The notes under the pieces were generated by a model. It saw only the letters and a program-made list of their open reading frames with translations. It had not been told where the DNA came from and ran no database searches. From Syntrophaceae bacterium (GTDB lineage Bacteria; Desulfobacterota; Syntrophia; Syntrophales; PHBD01), in contig JABLXX010000002.1 in the NCBI GenBank assembly GCA_013177825.1, positions 124,001-188,000 of the forward strand: a stretch of 64,000 bases of DNA, given 5' to 3'. Numbering within the stretch: the stretch's first letter is position 1; every line of letters begins with the position of its first letter. The position numbers and the translations under genes were made by a program. Below, in pieces: positions 26,933 through 34,994 of this stretch.

Positions 26933-27673
26933 ATGCGATTCCTGTGCAGCTGGAAATGGATGGGGTTGATTCCGGCCACGGCACTGCTGGTTCTCTTTGC
27001 CGGTGCGGCGGGGGCGGCCGATCTGAGGTGCATTCTCGAACCGAGCGAGGACATTGCGGTCAGCAGCCAGGTGCCGGGCATCATCGAGGAATTTGCCGTC
27101 GAGCGGGGAGACCGCATCAAGAAGGGCCAGGTTCTCGTCCGGCTGAAGGCGGGGGTGGAGAAGGCGCAGGCGGACCTGGCCGAGCAGCGTTTCGAATTTG
27201 CGAAGCGGAAGCTCGATCGGAACAAGGACCTCTACCAGAAACAGCTCATCTCGATCCATGAAAAGGACGAGATGGAGACGGAGCTGCGCATCATGGAGCT
27301 GCAGTATCAGGAGGCGACGGAGAAGTACAAGCTGCGCACCATCCTCAGCCCCGTCGACGGCGTCGTGGTGAAGCGGACCCTCAGTCCCGGCGAGTACGTC
27401 GGCGAGGGGGCCATCATGACGATCGCCCGCGTGGATCCCATCAATGTGGAGATCATCGCCAATGCCGGGCTGTACGGGTCGATCCGGAAAGGGATGTCGG
27501 CGGAGGTGAGACCGGAGAAGCCCGCTGGCAGCGTTTATCGCGGCAAGGTGGTCGTCGTCGATCCCGTGATCGACGCCGCCAGCGGAACCTTCGGCATCCG
27601 CGTGGAGCTGCCCAATCCGAACCATGCGATTCCGGCGGGCCTGAACTGCCGCGTCCGCATATACGGCCGCTGA
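26933..27673 (+). CDS. Periplasmic HlyD/RND-type adaptor subunit
   Basis: 246 residues with a signal peptide: basic MRFLCSWK, a hydrophobic core and an AGA-A cleavage region near 25-28. The mature part has a first lipoyl half ('SSQVPGIIEEFAVERGD'), a helical hairpin (about 75-125, charged and heptad-like), a second lipoyl half ('ILSPVDGVVVKR') and a beta-barrel domain. This is the order of AcrA/HlyD-type membrane fusion proteins, but at the short end of the family. It starts nine bases after the SecA stop. It is the third HlyD-type arm in the cluster, so the locus may build a composite periplasmic conduit. A TolC-like outer membrane partner is not encoded in the window. Confidence 0.8.
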   Translation: MRFLCSWKWMGLIPATALLVLFAGAAGAADLRCILEPSEDIAVSSQVPGIIEEFAVERGDRIKKGQVLVRLKAGVEKAQADLAEQRFEFAKRKLDRNKDLYQKQLISIHEKDEMETELRIMELQYQEATEKYKLRTILSPVDGVVVKRTLSPGEYVGEGAIMTIARVDPINVEIIANAGLYGSIRKGMSAEVRPEKPAGSVYRGKVVVVDPVIDAASGTFGIRVELPNPNHAIPAGLNCRVRIYGR

Positions 27674-27674
27674 G

Positions 27675-27798
27675 ACGACCTCGCAAAAAGCCCGGATGCG
27701 GCGTTGCGCGGCACCCCTCGTCACTGCGGCGTACGGACAGAGTACGCCTCGCTCCTCGGGGCTTGCGCGCCTTGCCTGCGGGCTTTTTGCGAGGTCGT
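27675..27798. repeat. Palindromic element C (REP-like), full copy
   Basis: A perfect 20-bp inverted repeat (27675-27694 with 27779-27798) encloses a second hairpin (27728-27734 with 27742-27748) and partly paired flanks. It starts two bases after the HlyD stop codon. It could act as a transcript-end hairpin, although there is no long T tract. A partial second copy follows 100 bases downstream, so it is a dispersed repeat. Confidence 0.8.
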
Positions 27799-27892
27799 GT
27801 CCTGGTTGTCCTCGTGGGATCTACTCACGGCTCTGGACTTCGGGCGCCTTGCATCCGACCATTTTTGAACAGCCCGGAGACGTCCTGGGAAC

Positions 27893-27922
27893 AAGCCCGG
27901 ATGCCGCGTTGCGCGGCGCCCC
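27893..27922 (+). repeat. Partial copy of element C left end
   Basis: About 30 bases here match the left end of the full element (27888-27917 in element-relative order, starting AAGCCCGGATGC) with two mismatches. The right half is missing. It lies directly upstream of the start codon at 27935, so it forms part of that gene's leader. Confidence 0.6.
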
Positions 27923-27934
27923 CATGGGAAAATC

Positions 27935-28426
27935 ATGATCACCCGCATCATCTCCGGCGGCCAGACCGGTGCGGACCGGGCCGCCCTGGATTTCGCCATC
28001 CAGCGGGGCATCCCCCACGGGGGGTGGGTTCCCCGCGGGAGAAAGACCGAGGCCGGGCCGCTTCCGGAGCGGTACCGCCTGCAGGAGACGACATCGGGTA
28101 CCTACGCGGAGCGGACGGAGAAGAACGTCCTCCTGGCCGACGGGACCCTGATCATTTCCCGGGGAAGCCTGAAGGGCGGATCGCTCCTGACGGGGACGCT
28201 GGCGGAGCGGCACGGCCGTCCCTGGCTTCATGCGGATCTGAGCCGCTGGTCCGTGGAGGAGGCCGCCGGACGGATCCGGGGCTGGATCCGCGACCGGTCG
28301 ATCGGCGTCCTGAACATCGCCGGCCCCCGGGCCAGCCAGGACCCGGAGATCTACATGACGGTGCGGGAGGTCCTGGAGGCGGTTTTTGCCGGACCCGGAC
28401 AGGCAGCAGAGGGAGACAGGCCATGA
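27935..28426 (+). CDS. cpYpsA-type SLOG family protein (putative molybdenum carrier)
   Basis: 163 residues. The N-terminal 'ISGGQTGADRAALDFA' is the nucleotide-binding glycine loop of the circularly permuted YpsA/SLOG family, annotated in many genomes as putative molybdenum carrier protein. 'GGWVPRGRKTEAG' and 'LIISRGSLKGGS' fit further family strands, and the length is typical. The SLOG fold binds nucleotide-derived ligands, and the molybdenum role rests on limited evidence in the family. Its stop overlaps the start of the glycerate kinase gene (ATGA), indicating translational coupling. Confidence 0.75.
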   Translation: MITRIISGGQTGADRAALDFAIQRGIPHGGWVPRGRKTEAGPLPERYRLQETTSGTYAERTEKNVLLADGTLIISRGSLKGGSLLTGTLAERHGRPWLHADLSRWSVEEAAGRIRGWIRDRSIGVLNIAGPRASQDPEIYMTVREVLEAVFAGPGQAAEGDRP

Positions 28427-29724
28427 AGAACGATTCCCGCGATATTTTCCAGGCGGCCCTCCGGGCGGTCGATCCGTTCGAGTGCGTCCGCCGCCATGCC
28501 GGCCGGGTCGAGGCCCGTCTTCGGGCCGATCGTTGTGAACGGCTGGCGGTCCTGGCCTTCGGGAAGGCCGCCTGCGCCATGACGCGGGGTCTCCTGGAAA
28601 GTCTGCCCGCTTGTGACGCCCCGGGGATTGTCGTCACGAAATACGGCCATGTCTCCGGCACCGCTCTGCCGGAGCGAATTGCCGTGTTCGAGGCGGGGCA
28701 CCCCGTGCCGGATGAAAACGGTGTGTCGGCGACCGTTCGGGCCGTCGACCTTGTCCGCTCTGCCGGGGCGGACGCCCTGGTTGTCTGCCTCATCTCCGGC
28801 GGCGGCTCCGCCCTTCTGGCGGCGCCCCGCGAGGGGATCACCCTCGGGGAGAAGCAGGAGATGACCCGCCTTCTGCTCGAAGCCGGGGCGGACATCGTGG
28901 AGCTGAACACGGTGAGGAAGCATGTGTCCCGGGTGAAGGGGGGCCGTCTGGCGGAGGATGCCGCTCCCGCCGGCGTGATTTCCCTGATCCTCTCCGACGT
29001 CATCGGCGACCGGCTGGACTCCATCGCCTCCGGGCCGACCGCGCCGGACGAAACAACATACGGCGATGCCCTCCAGGTACTGGAGCGTTACCGTCTTACC
29101 GGGCGGGTTCCCGGCAGCGTTCTCCGGACGTTGGCGCGGGGGGCGCGGGGGGACATCCTCGAGACGCCGAAGCCGGGATCGCCTCTTTTCGGGAGGGTGG
29201 AAAACGTCATCGTCGGGAGCAACCGGCTGGCCCTGGAGGCCGTGCAGGAGAAGGCCCGGGAGATGGGGTACGAGGCGGTCGTCCTCACGTCGGAACTGCG
29301 GGGAGAGGCCCGGGACGCAGCCCGGTGGCTGGCGGGGAAGGCCCGGGAGGCCCGCTCCGGAAGGACCGGGGACGGCCGGCCCCTCTGCCTGATTTCCGGC
29401 GGGGAGACTACCGTGACGGTGACGGGGAGCGGCATCGGCGGGCGCAACACGGAGCTGGCCCTGGCCTTCGCCCTCGAGATCGAGGGGCTGGATGGGATCA
29501 CGCTCCTCTCCGCCGGAACCGACGGAACGGACGGCCCCACCGACGCGGCCGGGGCCTTTGCGGACGGGAATACCGCCATCGAGGCCGGACGGGCGGGTCT
29601 CGATCCGGGGGCCTTCCTCACGAACAACGACTCTTACACGTTCTTCAAAAAGGCCGGCGGACTCCTGGTGACGGGACCGACCGGCACCAACGTCATGGAC
29701 ATCCAGATCCTGCTTCTCCGCTAG
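28423..29724 (+). CDS. Glycerate 2-kinase (DUF4147/MOFRL type)
   Basis: 433 residues from the ATG at 28423, which overlaps the preceding stop as ATGA. The N-terminal DUF4147 domain includes 'VLAFGKAACAM', 'GHPVPDENG', and the glycine loop 'LISGGGSALLAAP' near residue 122. The C-terminal MOFRL domain includes 'SGGETTVTVTGSGIGGRN' and 'LSAGTDGTDGPTDAAGA'. The family transfers phosphate from ATP to glycerate, giving 2-phosphoglycerate, in serine-cycle, tartrate or glycerate catabolism. The length is normal and no key motif is missing. The following amidohydrolase is 20 bases downstream. Confidence 0.9.
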   Translation: MKNDSRDIFQAALRAVDPFECVRRHAGRVEARLRADRCERLAVLAFGKAACAMTRGLLESLPACDAPGIVVTKYGHVSGTALPERIAVFEAGHPVPDENGVSATVRAVDLVRSAGADALVVCLISGGGSALLAAPREGITLGEKQEMTRLLLEAGADIVELNTVRKHVSRVKGGRLAEDAAPAGVISLILSDVIGDRLDSIASGPTAPDETTYGDALQVLERYRLTGRVPGSVLRTLARGARGDILETPKPGSPLFGRVENVIVGSNRLALEAVQEKAREMGYEAVVLTSELRGEARDAARWLAGKAREARSGRTGDGRPLCLISGGETTVTVTGSGIGGRNTELALAFALEIEGLDGITLLSAGTDGTDGPTDAAGAFADGNTAIEAGRAGLDPGAFLTNNDSYTFFKKAGGLLVTGPTGTNVMDIQILLLR

Positions 29725-29744
29725 GAAAAGAAAGGGGGGCGGCC

Positions 29745-31304
29745 ATGCAGATCTTCGAGAACGGCGTCTTCATCTCCTGCGAGGACGCAAACCGCGTCTT
29801 TTCGACCCTCGTCGAGGACGGAGGGAAGATCCTCTTCACCGGAGATTCGGTCCCGGAACAGTTCCATGCCGCCCCGTCCCGGGTCGATCTCCGGGGAGCC
29901 TGCATCGTTCCCGCCTTCGGTGACACCCACCTCCACTTCGCGTCCTACGCCCTGTTCCAGGCGACCCTGGACGTCCGCGACGCCCGGAACTTCTCCGAGC
30001 TGGCCGCCGCCGTTCGCGACTACGGCGAGGCCAACCCGCGGGAAAAGGTCATCCTGGCCTTCGGCTCCTCCGCCCACACGGTGGAGGAGCGGCGGCTGCC
30101 GAACCGGAGGGAACTCGACGCCGTCACCTCCCGGCCGCTGATGATCGTGAAGTACGACGGCCATGCGGCCATGGCCAACTCGGCGCTCCTGGCGAAACTC
30201 CCCCCGGCCGTCGCCAGGCGGCCCGGCTTCGAGGGGGAGGACGGATGGCTCTTCCAGGAGGCCTTCTACGAGGGCGTGAACGCCATCACGAAGTCCGTCT
30301 CGCCGCTCCAGCTCTTCCGGAACCTCATCGGCGGGAACGACGCCCTCGCCGGGAAGGGAATCGGCTTCGCCCACACCTCCGAGGGCGTGGGGTTTCCCCT
30401 CGATCTCGACGTGGACCTGATGCGCCTGGCCGCCCGCGGGCTGCCGCTGGACTACACGATCTTCTTCCAGACACTGGAGGTCGGGAAGGCCCTCCGCCGG
30501 AAGCTTCCGCGGATCGGCGGCTGCTTCGCCACGGCCCTGGACGGCTGTTTCGGCTCCGAGGATGCGGCCCTCCGGGAGCCCTACGCAAACAACGAAGGCA
30601 ACTGCGGCGTCCTCTTCTATGAACAGGACCGGGTCGACGCCTTCGTCCGGGAGGCGAACCGGGCGGGCCTCCAGGTGGCCCTTCACGCCATCGGCGACGC
30701 CGCCGTGGAACAGGCCGTCCATGCCTTCGAGGCGGCCCTGGAGGACTTCCCGAGGACGGATCACCGCCACATCGTGATCCATGCGGACCTCATCCCGGAG
30801 CCGCTCCTGGACCGGGCCGCCCGTCTGGGCCTGTGCCTCGCCGTCCAGCCCGCCTTCCTGCACTGGGAGCAGGAGCCCATGGCGTATATCGAGCGCATCC
30901 TGGGGGACCGGGCGGAGCGGCTCATCCCCCTGAAGAGCATGCTCGACCGCGGCCTGACCGTGGCCGCCGGCTCCGACGCTCCCTGTACGCTGCCGGATCC
31001 CCTGGCGGGTATCCACGCCGCCTGCAACCATCCGAACCCGGCGGAGCGCATCTCCGTCCTCGACGCCCTGCGGATGCATACGAACTGGGCGGCCCGGCTG
31101 TCCTTCGACGAGAGGAAGCGGGGGACGCTGACGGAAGGGAATGTTGCGGATTTGGCGGTCCTCGACAAGAATCCGCTGGAGATGCCGGCGGAGAGGCTCC
31201 GGGACATCCGGGTGACGGGGCTGTACCTGAAGGGGAAGCCTTTTGAAAGGAAGATCCGGGGTCCCCTGGAGCTTCTCCTGGGGGCCCTCGGAGGGAAGGG
31301 CTGA
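29745..31304 (+). CDS. Metal-dependent amidohydrolase (YtcJ-like)
   Basis: 519 residues from ATG 29745, preceded by AAAGGGGGGCGG. The TIM-barrel metal ligands are visible: 'DTHLHFASY' (HxH), 'LHAIGDAAVEQAV', a histidine in 'RHIVIHADLI', and 'VAAGSDAPCTLPDP' with the late Asp. The C-terminal 'GTLTEGNVADLAVLDKNPLE' closes the small beta domain. Members of this group hydrolyse amide or formamide-type bonds of varied substrates, so specificity cannot be given. It overlaps no neighbour. Its stop and the stop of the convergent acyl-CoA dehydrogenase gene are one base apart. Confidence 0.85.
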   Translation: MQIFENGVFISCEDANRVFSTLVEDGGKILFTGDSVPEQFHAAPSRVDLRGACIVPAFGDTHLHFASYALFQATLDVRDARNFSELAAAVRDYGEANPREKVILAFGSSAHTVEERRLPNRRELDAVTSRPLMIVKYDGHAAMANSALLAKLPPAVARRPGFEGEDGWLFQEAFYEGVNAITKSVSPLQLFRNLIGGNDALAGKGIGFAHTSEGVGFPLDLDVDLMRLAARGLPLDYTIFFQTLEVGKALRRKLPRIGGCFATALDGCFGSEDAALREPYANNEGNCGVLFYEQDRVDAFVREANRAGLQVALHAIGDAAVEQAVHAFEAALEDFPRTDHRHIVIHADLIPEPLLDRAARLGLCLAVQPAFLHWEQEPMAYIERILGDRAERLIPLKSMLDRGLTVAAGSDAPCTLPDPLAGIHAACNHPNPAERISVLDALRMHTNWAARLSFDERKRGTLTEGNVADLAVLDKNPLEMPAERLRDIRVTGLYLKGKPFERKIRGPLELLLGALGGKG

Positions 31305-31305
31305 G

Positions 31306-33171
31306 TCAGCGGGCGAAGCCCCCGTCGGGGATGTCCAGCATGGACAGGTCCTCGCTCCGGATCGCCTTTGCCGCCGCGTCGACCTCCGGCAGGACATGCC
31401 TGATGAAATAGCGGGCCGCTGCGATCTTTCCGGCATAGAAAGCGGCCTCCGCATCGGCCTCCAGCCAGGCGGTTTTGGCCGCCGGGTCGGATGCGTTCAC
31501 ACCCGCCGCCGTGGCCAGTACCGACAGTTTCCCGTCCGCCACGCCGGCGCCCCAGAGCAGGAGCCAACCCAGGACCGCCTTCCCCATGAGCATCAGGAAC
31601 GGGTAGGCGTTGCCCACGGGGATCATGAACTTCCCCGCCCTGGCCGAGGAGGAGAAGAACATCGCCAGCTCCGCCAGCACATTCGCCGCCCCCTGGACGT
31701 CCGCTGCCAGGTCCCCGAGCGTTTCGTGGTTCCGGTATGCTCCGACGGTCTTTGACATCTCACCGAGGAGGCTCATGAAGTACAGGCCCTTTTTCATGCC
31801 GAGCTTCCGTCCCACCAGATCCAGCGCCTGGATGCCGTTGGTCCCCTCCCAGATGGATGCGATCTTGAGGTCCCGCATGAACTGCTCGACGGGGTACTCG
31901 GAGCAGAATCCGTAACCGCCGTAGACCTGGACCGCCGTCTCCGTGACCCGGAAGGCCGAGTCGGACGTGTAGGCCTTGCAGATCGGGGTCAGGACCTCGA
32001 TCATGCCGCGGGAGGTCTCCCGGGACGCCTCGTCGGGATCGGAGCGGACCCGGTCGGCCAGGAGGGCCGTGAAGTAGACCAGCATGCGGATCCCCTCCAC
32101 GTGGGCCTTCATCCACAGGAGCATGCGCCGCACATCGGCATGGCGGATGATGGGGACCCGGGGGGCGTCGGGATTTTTCATCTCCTCCAGGGAAGAGCCC
32201 TGGAGCCGTTCCCGGGCGTAGCGGACGGCATGGAGGTAGGCGATGGAGGAGACCGCCAGGGACTGGATGCCGACGCCGATGCGGGCCTCGTTCATGAGCT
32301 GGAACATGACCTTCATGCCCTGCCGTTCCTCGCCCAGGAGCTCCGCGTAGCAGTTCCCCTCGTCGCCGAAGGACAGGACGCAGGTGGCGCTGCCGTGGAG
32401 GCCCATCTTCTCCTCGATGGCGGTGACGGCGTAGTCGTTCCGCCGCCCCGGGGAGCCGTCGTCGTTCACCAGGAACTTGGGCACCAGGAAGATGGAGATG
32501 CCCGCCGTCCCGGGCGGGTCGCCCTCGATGCGGGCGAGCACCGGGTGGATGATGTTCTCCGTCAGGTCGTGGTCGCCGCTGGTGATGAACTGCTTGGTCC
32601 CCTGGATGCGGAAGGTCCCGTCGGGCTGCCGGAAGGCCTTCGTCTTGATGTTTCCAACGTCGCTGCCCGCGTCGGCCTCGGTGAGGCACATGGTGCCCCC
32701 CCAGATCCCGGCGTACATCTTGTCCATGTACCGCCGCTTCTGGTCTTCCGTCCCATAGACCTCGATCAGGTGGGCCGCCCCCTGGGTGAGGTAGGGATAG
32801 GAGACGAAGGCGTCGTTGTGGACGAACCACTCCTTGGCGGCCACCTCCATGATCAGCGGGAAGCCCTGGCCGCCCGCCTCGGGGGAGGCGATCATGCTGA
32901 TCCAGCCCCCGTCGCGGTAGAGCCGGTAGCAGCGGTGGAATCCCGGCGGCACGAAGACCCGTCCGTTCTCCAGGCGGCAGCCCACCCGGTCGCCCTCGCG
33001 GAGGGTCGGGAAAAGGATCTCGGTGGCGTATTTCTCCGCTTCCTTCAAGACCATGTCGAAGAGATCCCGGGAGAAGGCTCCGTAGCGCTCTGTCCGGAAA
33101 AGGGAATCGACGCCCAGCATCTCGTAGAGCACGAAGTGCTGGTCCCGTTCGTCCACGATCAGGCTTGCCAT
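31306..33171 (-). CDS. Acyl-CoA dehydrogenase, long FadE5/DmdC-like type
   Basis: 621 residues, longer than the 380-residue core family because of an extra C-terminal helical domain (about 475-600) typical of FadE5/DmdC-like enzymes. Core motifs are 'TMCLTEADAGSDVGNIKTKA' and 'TKQFITSGDHD' in the FAD/substrate region, 'VYGGYGFCSEYPVEQFMRD', and 'WEGTNGIQALDLVGRK' carrying the probable catalytic Glu. It would oxidise an acyl-CoA to the enoyl-CoA with electrons passed to ETF. It is the last gene of the minus-strand unit with the DapA-like aldolase, cupin and TAXI transporter. That suggests catabolism of an imported carboxylic acid, which I infer from context only. Confidence 0.9.
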   Translation of the reverse strand: MASLIVDERDQHFVLYEMLGVDSLFRTERYGAFSRDLFDMVLKEAEKYATEILFPTLREGDRVGCRLENGRVFVPPGFHRCYRLYRDGGWISMIASPEAGGQGFPLIMEVAAKEWFVHNDAFVSYPYLTQGAAHLIEVYGTEDQKRRYMDKMYAGIWGGTMCLTEADAGSDVGNIKTKAFRQPDGTFRIQGTKQFITSGDHDLTENIIHPVLARIEGDPPGTAGISIFLVPKFLVNDDGSPGRRNDYAVTAIEEKMGLHGSATCVLSFGDEGNCYAELLGEERQGMKVMFQLMNEARIGVGIQSLAVSSIAYLHAVRYARERLQGSSLEEMKNPDAPRVPIIRHADVRRMLLWMKAHVEGIRMLVYFTALLADRVRSDPDEASRETSRGMIEVLTPICKAYTSDSAFRVTETAVQVYGGYGFCSEYPVEQFMRDLKIASIWEGTNGIQALDLVGRKLGMKKGLYFMSLLGEMSKTVGAYRNHETLGDLAADVQGAANVLAELAMFFSSSARAGKFMIPVGNAYPFLMLMGKAVLGWLLLWGAGVADGKLSVLATAAGVNASDPAAKTAWLEADAEAAFYAGKIAAARYFIRHVLPEVDAAAKAIRSEDLSMLDIPDGGFAR

Positions 33172-33234
33172 GCCGCTATTCTCCTTTCACGATGAGGGGA
33201 CGGATTTCCAGTATATCCCTTTTTCGTTATCCAG

Positions 33235-34290
33235 TCATGCCAGGTAGCCCTTCACGGGCAGCAGGGCATGGCGCCGGAGGACCTTCCGGGTCGCCGCCAG
33301 GATGTCTCCAGGGATGCGCTCCTTCGAATGAAGCATGGGGCCCCGGTCGACGTCCGCCGCGGGCCCGAAGGCCAGGAAGTGGTCCATGGCCTTGTTGGCG
33401 TTCGTGAAGGCGTTCCCCCAGCGAAGCACCTTCACAATGGTGAAGACCTCGTTGATCGTCTCCGTCAGGCGCCGGGAAAGCGCCACGGCGGTCCTTTCGT
33501 CGTCCGTTTCCATGCCCTTTACAACCTCGCTCAATTCCCGGGCGAAGCAGTTGGCCGTGCTGAGGAGGAAGCCGTCGTAGAGGCCGTCGGCCTCCCGGAG
33601 CCACCGGGCATAGTCCCCCTCGGCGCCCCGGACGAGGAAGACCCCGCCCTTGTCGACATCGGAGGCGGCGATCCGGTCCCCGCCGCTGGAGTCCTTGAAA
33701 AAGACGATGCGGGGGTATTTTGCCACCAGGCGGGCGAAGGTCTCCGGCGCCACCTCGCTTTCCGTCACCTGGGGGAGTTGGTACAGGGCCGTCGGGAGCC
33801 CCCGGTCGAGGATCGCCGACAGGCCCACCTCGATGTCCGCCTGTGTGAGAGTATTGCCGGCAGGCGGGCAGACGGTGAACCCGGCGACGCCGAGCTTGCC
33901 CCAGGCCCTGGCCGTTTTCTCCTCCCCGGCCTTGCCTTTCGGGATGCCCGTGATCTCCAGCAGTCCCGTGAGGGTCCTCTGCACATCCTCGGTTTTGCCC
34001 CTCAGCACGCCGATGAGCAGGCGCGCGCCGCGCCGGCGGGCCTGGGCCAGGGCGAACTCCGTCACCCGGAGCGTCTCCTCTTCGTCCAGTTCCCAGCCGT
34101 CCCCCGTCGAGCCGGGGACCAGGTACCCCGCGATCCAGGGAGAGATGGCGTCCAGATGGGCCTCCATGCGGTCGAAGTCGATGGCACCGTCCGGGCCGTA
34201 GTGGGTGAGAAGGGGGCACCACAGGCGGGGGATCCCGCCGGGGAAGAGGCCCCGCATCCAGGCCTGACGTGTTTCCAGAACGGTTTTCAT
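33235..34290 (-). CDS. DapA/N-acetylneuraminate lyase-family aldolase
   Basis: 351 residues from the ATG at 34290, chosen because GAGGA lies seven bases before it; an ATG 15 bases upstream overlaps that ribosome binding site. A TIM-barrel lyase. 'GYLVPGSTGDGWEL' corresponds to the GxxGE keto-acid binding loop, 'TALYQLPQVT' to the catalytic Tyr segment, and 'IVFFKDSSGGD' holds the Schiff-base Lys near residue 198. It is longer than typical DapA (about 290 residues). Its linkage to a transporter and an acyl-CoA dehydrogenase points to a catabolic 2-keto-acid aldolase rather than lysine synthesis. Substrate unknown. Confidence 0.8.
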   Translation of the reverse strand: MKTVLETRQAWMRGLFPGGIPRLWCPLLTHYGPDGAIDFDRMEAHLDAISPWIAGYLVPGSTGDGWELDEEETLRVTEFALAQARRRGARLLIGVLRGKTEDVQRTLTGLLEITGIPKGKAGEEKTARAWGKLGVAGFTVCPPAGNTLTQADIEVGLSAILDRGLPTALYQLPQVTESEVAPETFARLVAKYPRIVFFKDSSGGDRIAASDVDKGGVFLVRGAEGDYARWLREADGLYDGFLLSTANCFARELSEVVKGMETDDERTAVALSRRLTETINEVFTIVKVLRWGNAFTNANKAMDHFLAFGPAADVDRGPMLHSKERIPGDILAATRKVLRRHALLPVKGYLA

Positions 34291-34396
34291 CCGTTGTCCT
34301 CTCATAAAAGCGGGTAGAGATAGATATTGTAATAGAGGATGGGTTTCAAATCCGTCCCCATACAGTCAGGCAACCCTTTTTCCGAAGTTCGAGGGC

Positions 34397-34523
34397 GCGC
34401 GGCAGGGGGTTTCCAGAGGAGCAATTAGGAAGCTTTTCCATCCCTGCAGCATTCCATCCCGGATATGGCTTCCCGCGGAAAAGCTTCCGCGACGGCGGAA
34501 GCCCCCGTGACAGCGCCCGCGCC
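34397..34523. repeat. Palindromic element B, related to element A
   Basis: This lies in the 289-base gap between the DapA-like gene and the cupin gene, which holds no gene. Positions 34428-34439 pair perfectly with 34477-34488 (12 bp). Read on the minus strand, the order and sequence match the left half of element A: a 'CACGGGGGCT-CCGCCGTCGCGG' lead, the stem, a 'GGGATGGAA' second arm, then 'TAATTGCTCCTCTGG'. The paired stem bases differ between the two copies while still pairing. Confidence 0.7.
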
Positions 34524-34594
34524 CCGAAAAACAGGCAAACACAGAGGCAAGAGCCCCTGGAGAGGGAACGGTTTGATATCCCTTCCTTCTGCGG

Positions 34595-34945
34595 CTATTC
34601 GTACTCCTTCGGCACCGCGCAGATCATGACGAGCGGCTTGTCCGCAGAGGGGTTCCGGTAGCGGTGTTTCTCTCCGGGAAGGACGAGGACGAAGTCGCCC
34701 TTCTTCACGGGCCGCTCCTCGCCGCTCTCCAGGACGACGGCCCCCTCTCCCTCGATGAAGTAGTTCATGTGCTCGAAGGGGTGGGTGTGAAAGGGCGTAT
34801 GCCCGCCGGGCAGGATGGTGAAGACCCGGAACGAGAACGCCGGAACCCCGTCGGCCTTTCCGAGGGGGACCTGCTTCCAGACGTCCTTGACCCCCTCCAT
34901 CGCCATGGGGCTCTTCTCCAACTGGTCGAGACGCGTAATCTTCAT
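34595..34945 (-). CDS. Single-domain cupin protein
   Basis: 116 residues with an AGGAGG ribosome binding site seven bases before the ATG. The beta-barrel has cupin motif 1 'HTHPFEHMNYFIEGEG' (metal-type His/His/Glu or His spacing) and motif 2 'VLPGEKHRYRN'. Such small cupins bind a metal and act as isomerases, dioxygenases or ligand sensors; the reaction cannot be told. It is 49 bases downstream of the TRAP permease gene and probably in the same transcript, so it may act on the imported acid. Confidence 0.8.
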   Translation of the reverse strand: MKITRLDQLEKSPMAMEGVKDVWKQVPLGKADGVPAFSFRVFTILPGGHTPFHTHPFEHMNYFIEGEGAVVLESGEERPVKKGDFVLVLPGEKHRYRNPSADKPLVMICAVPKEYE

Positions 34946-34994
34946 GGTCCGCCTCCTGTAATTATTGAAGATTCAAAAAGTTTGCTGCGCCGGT

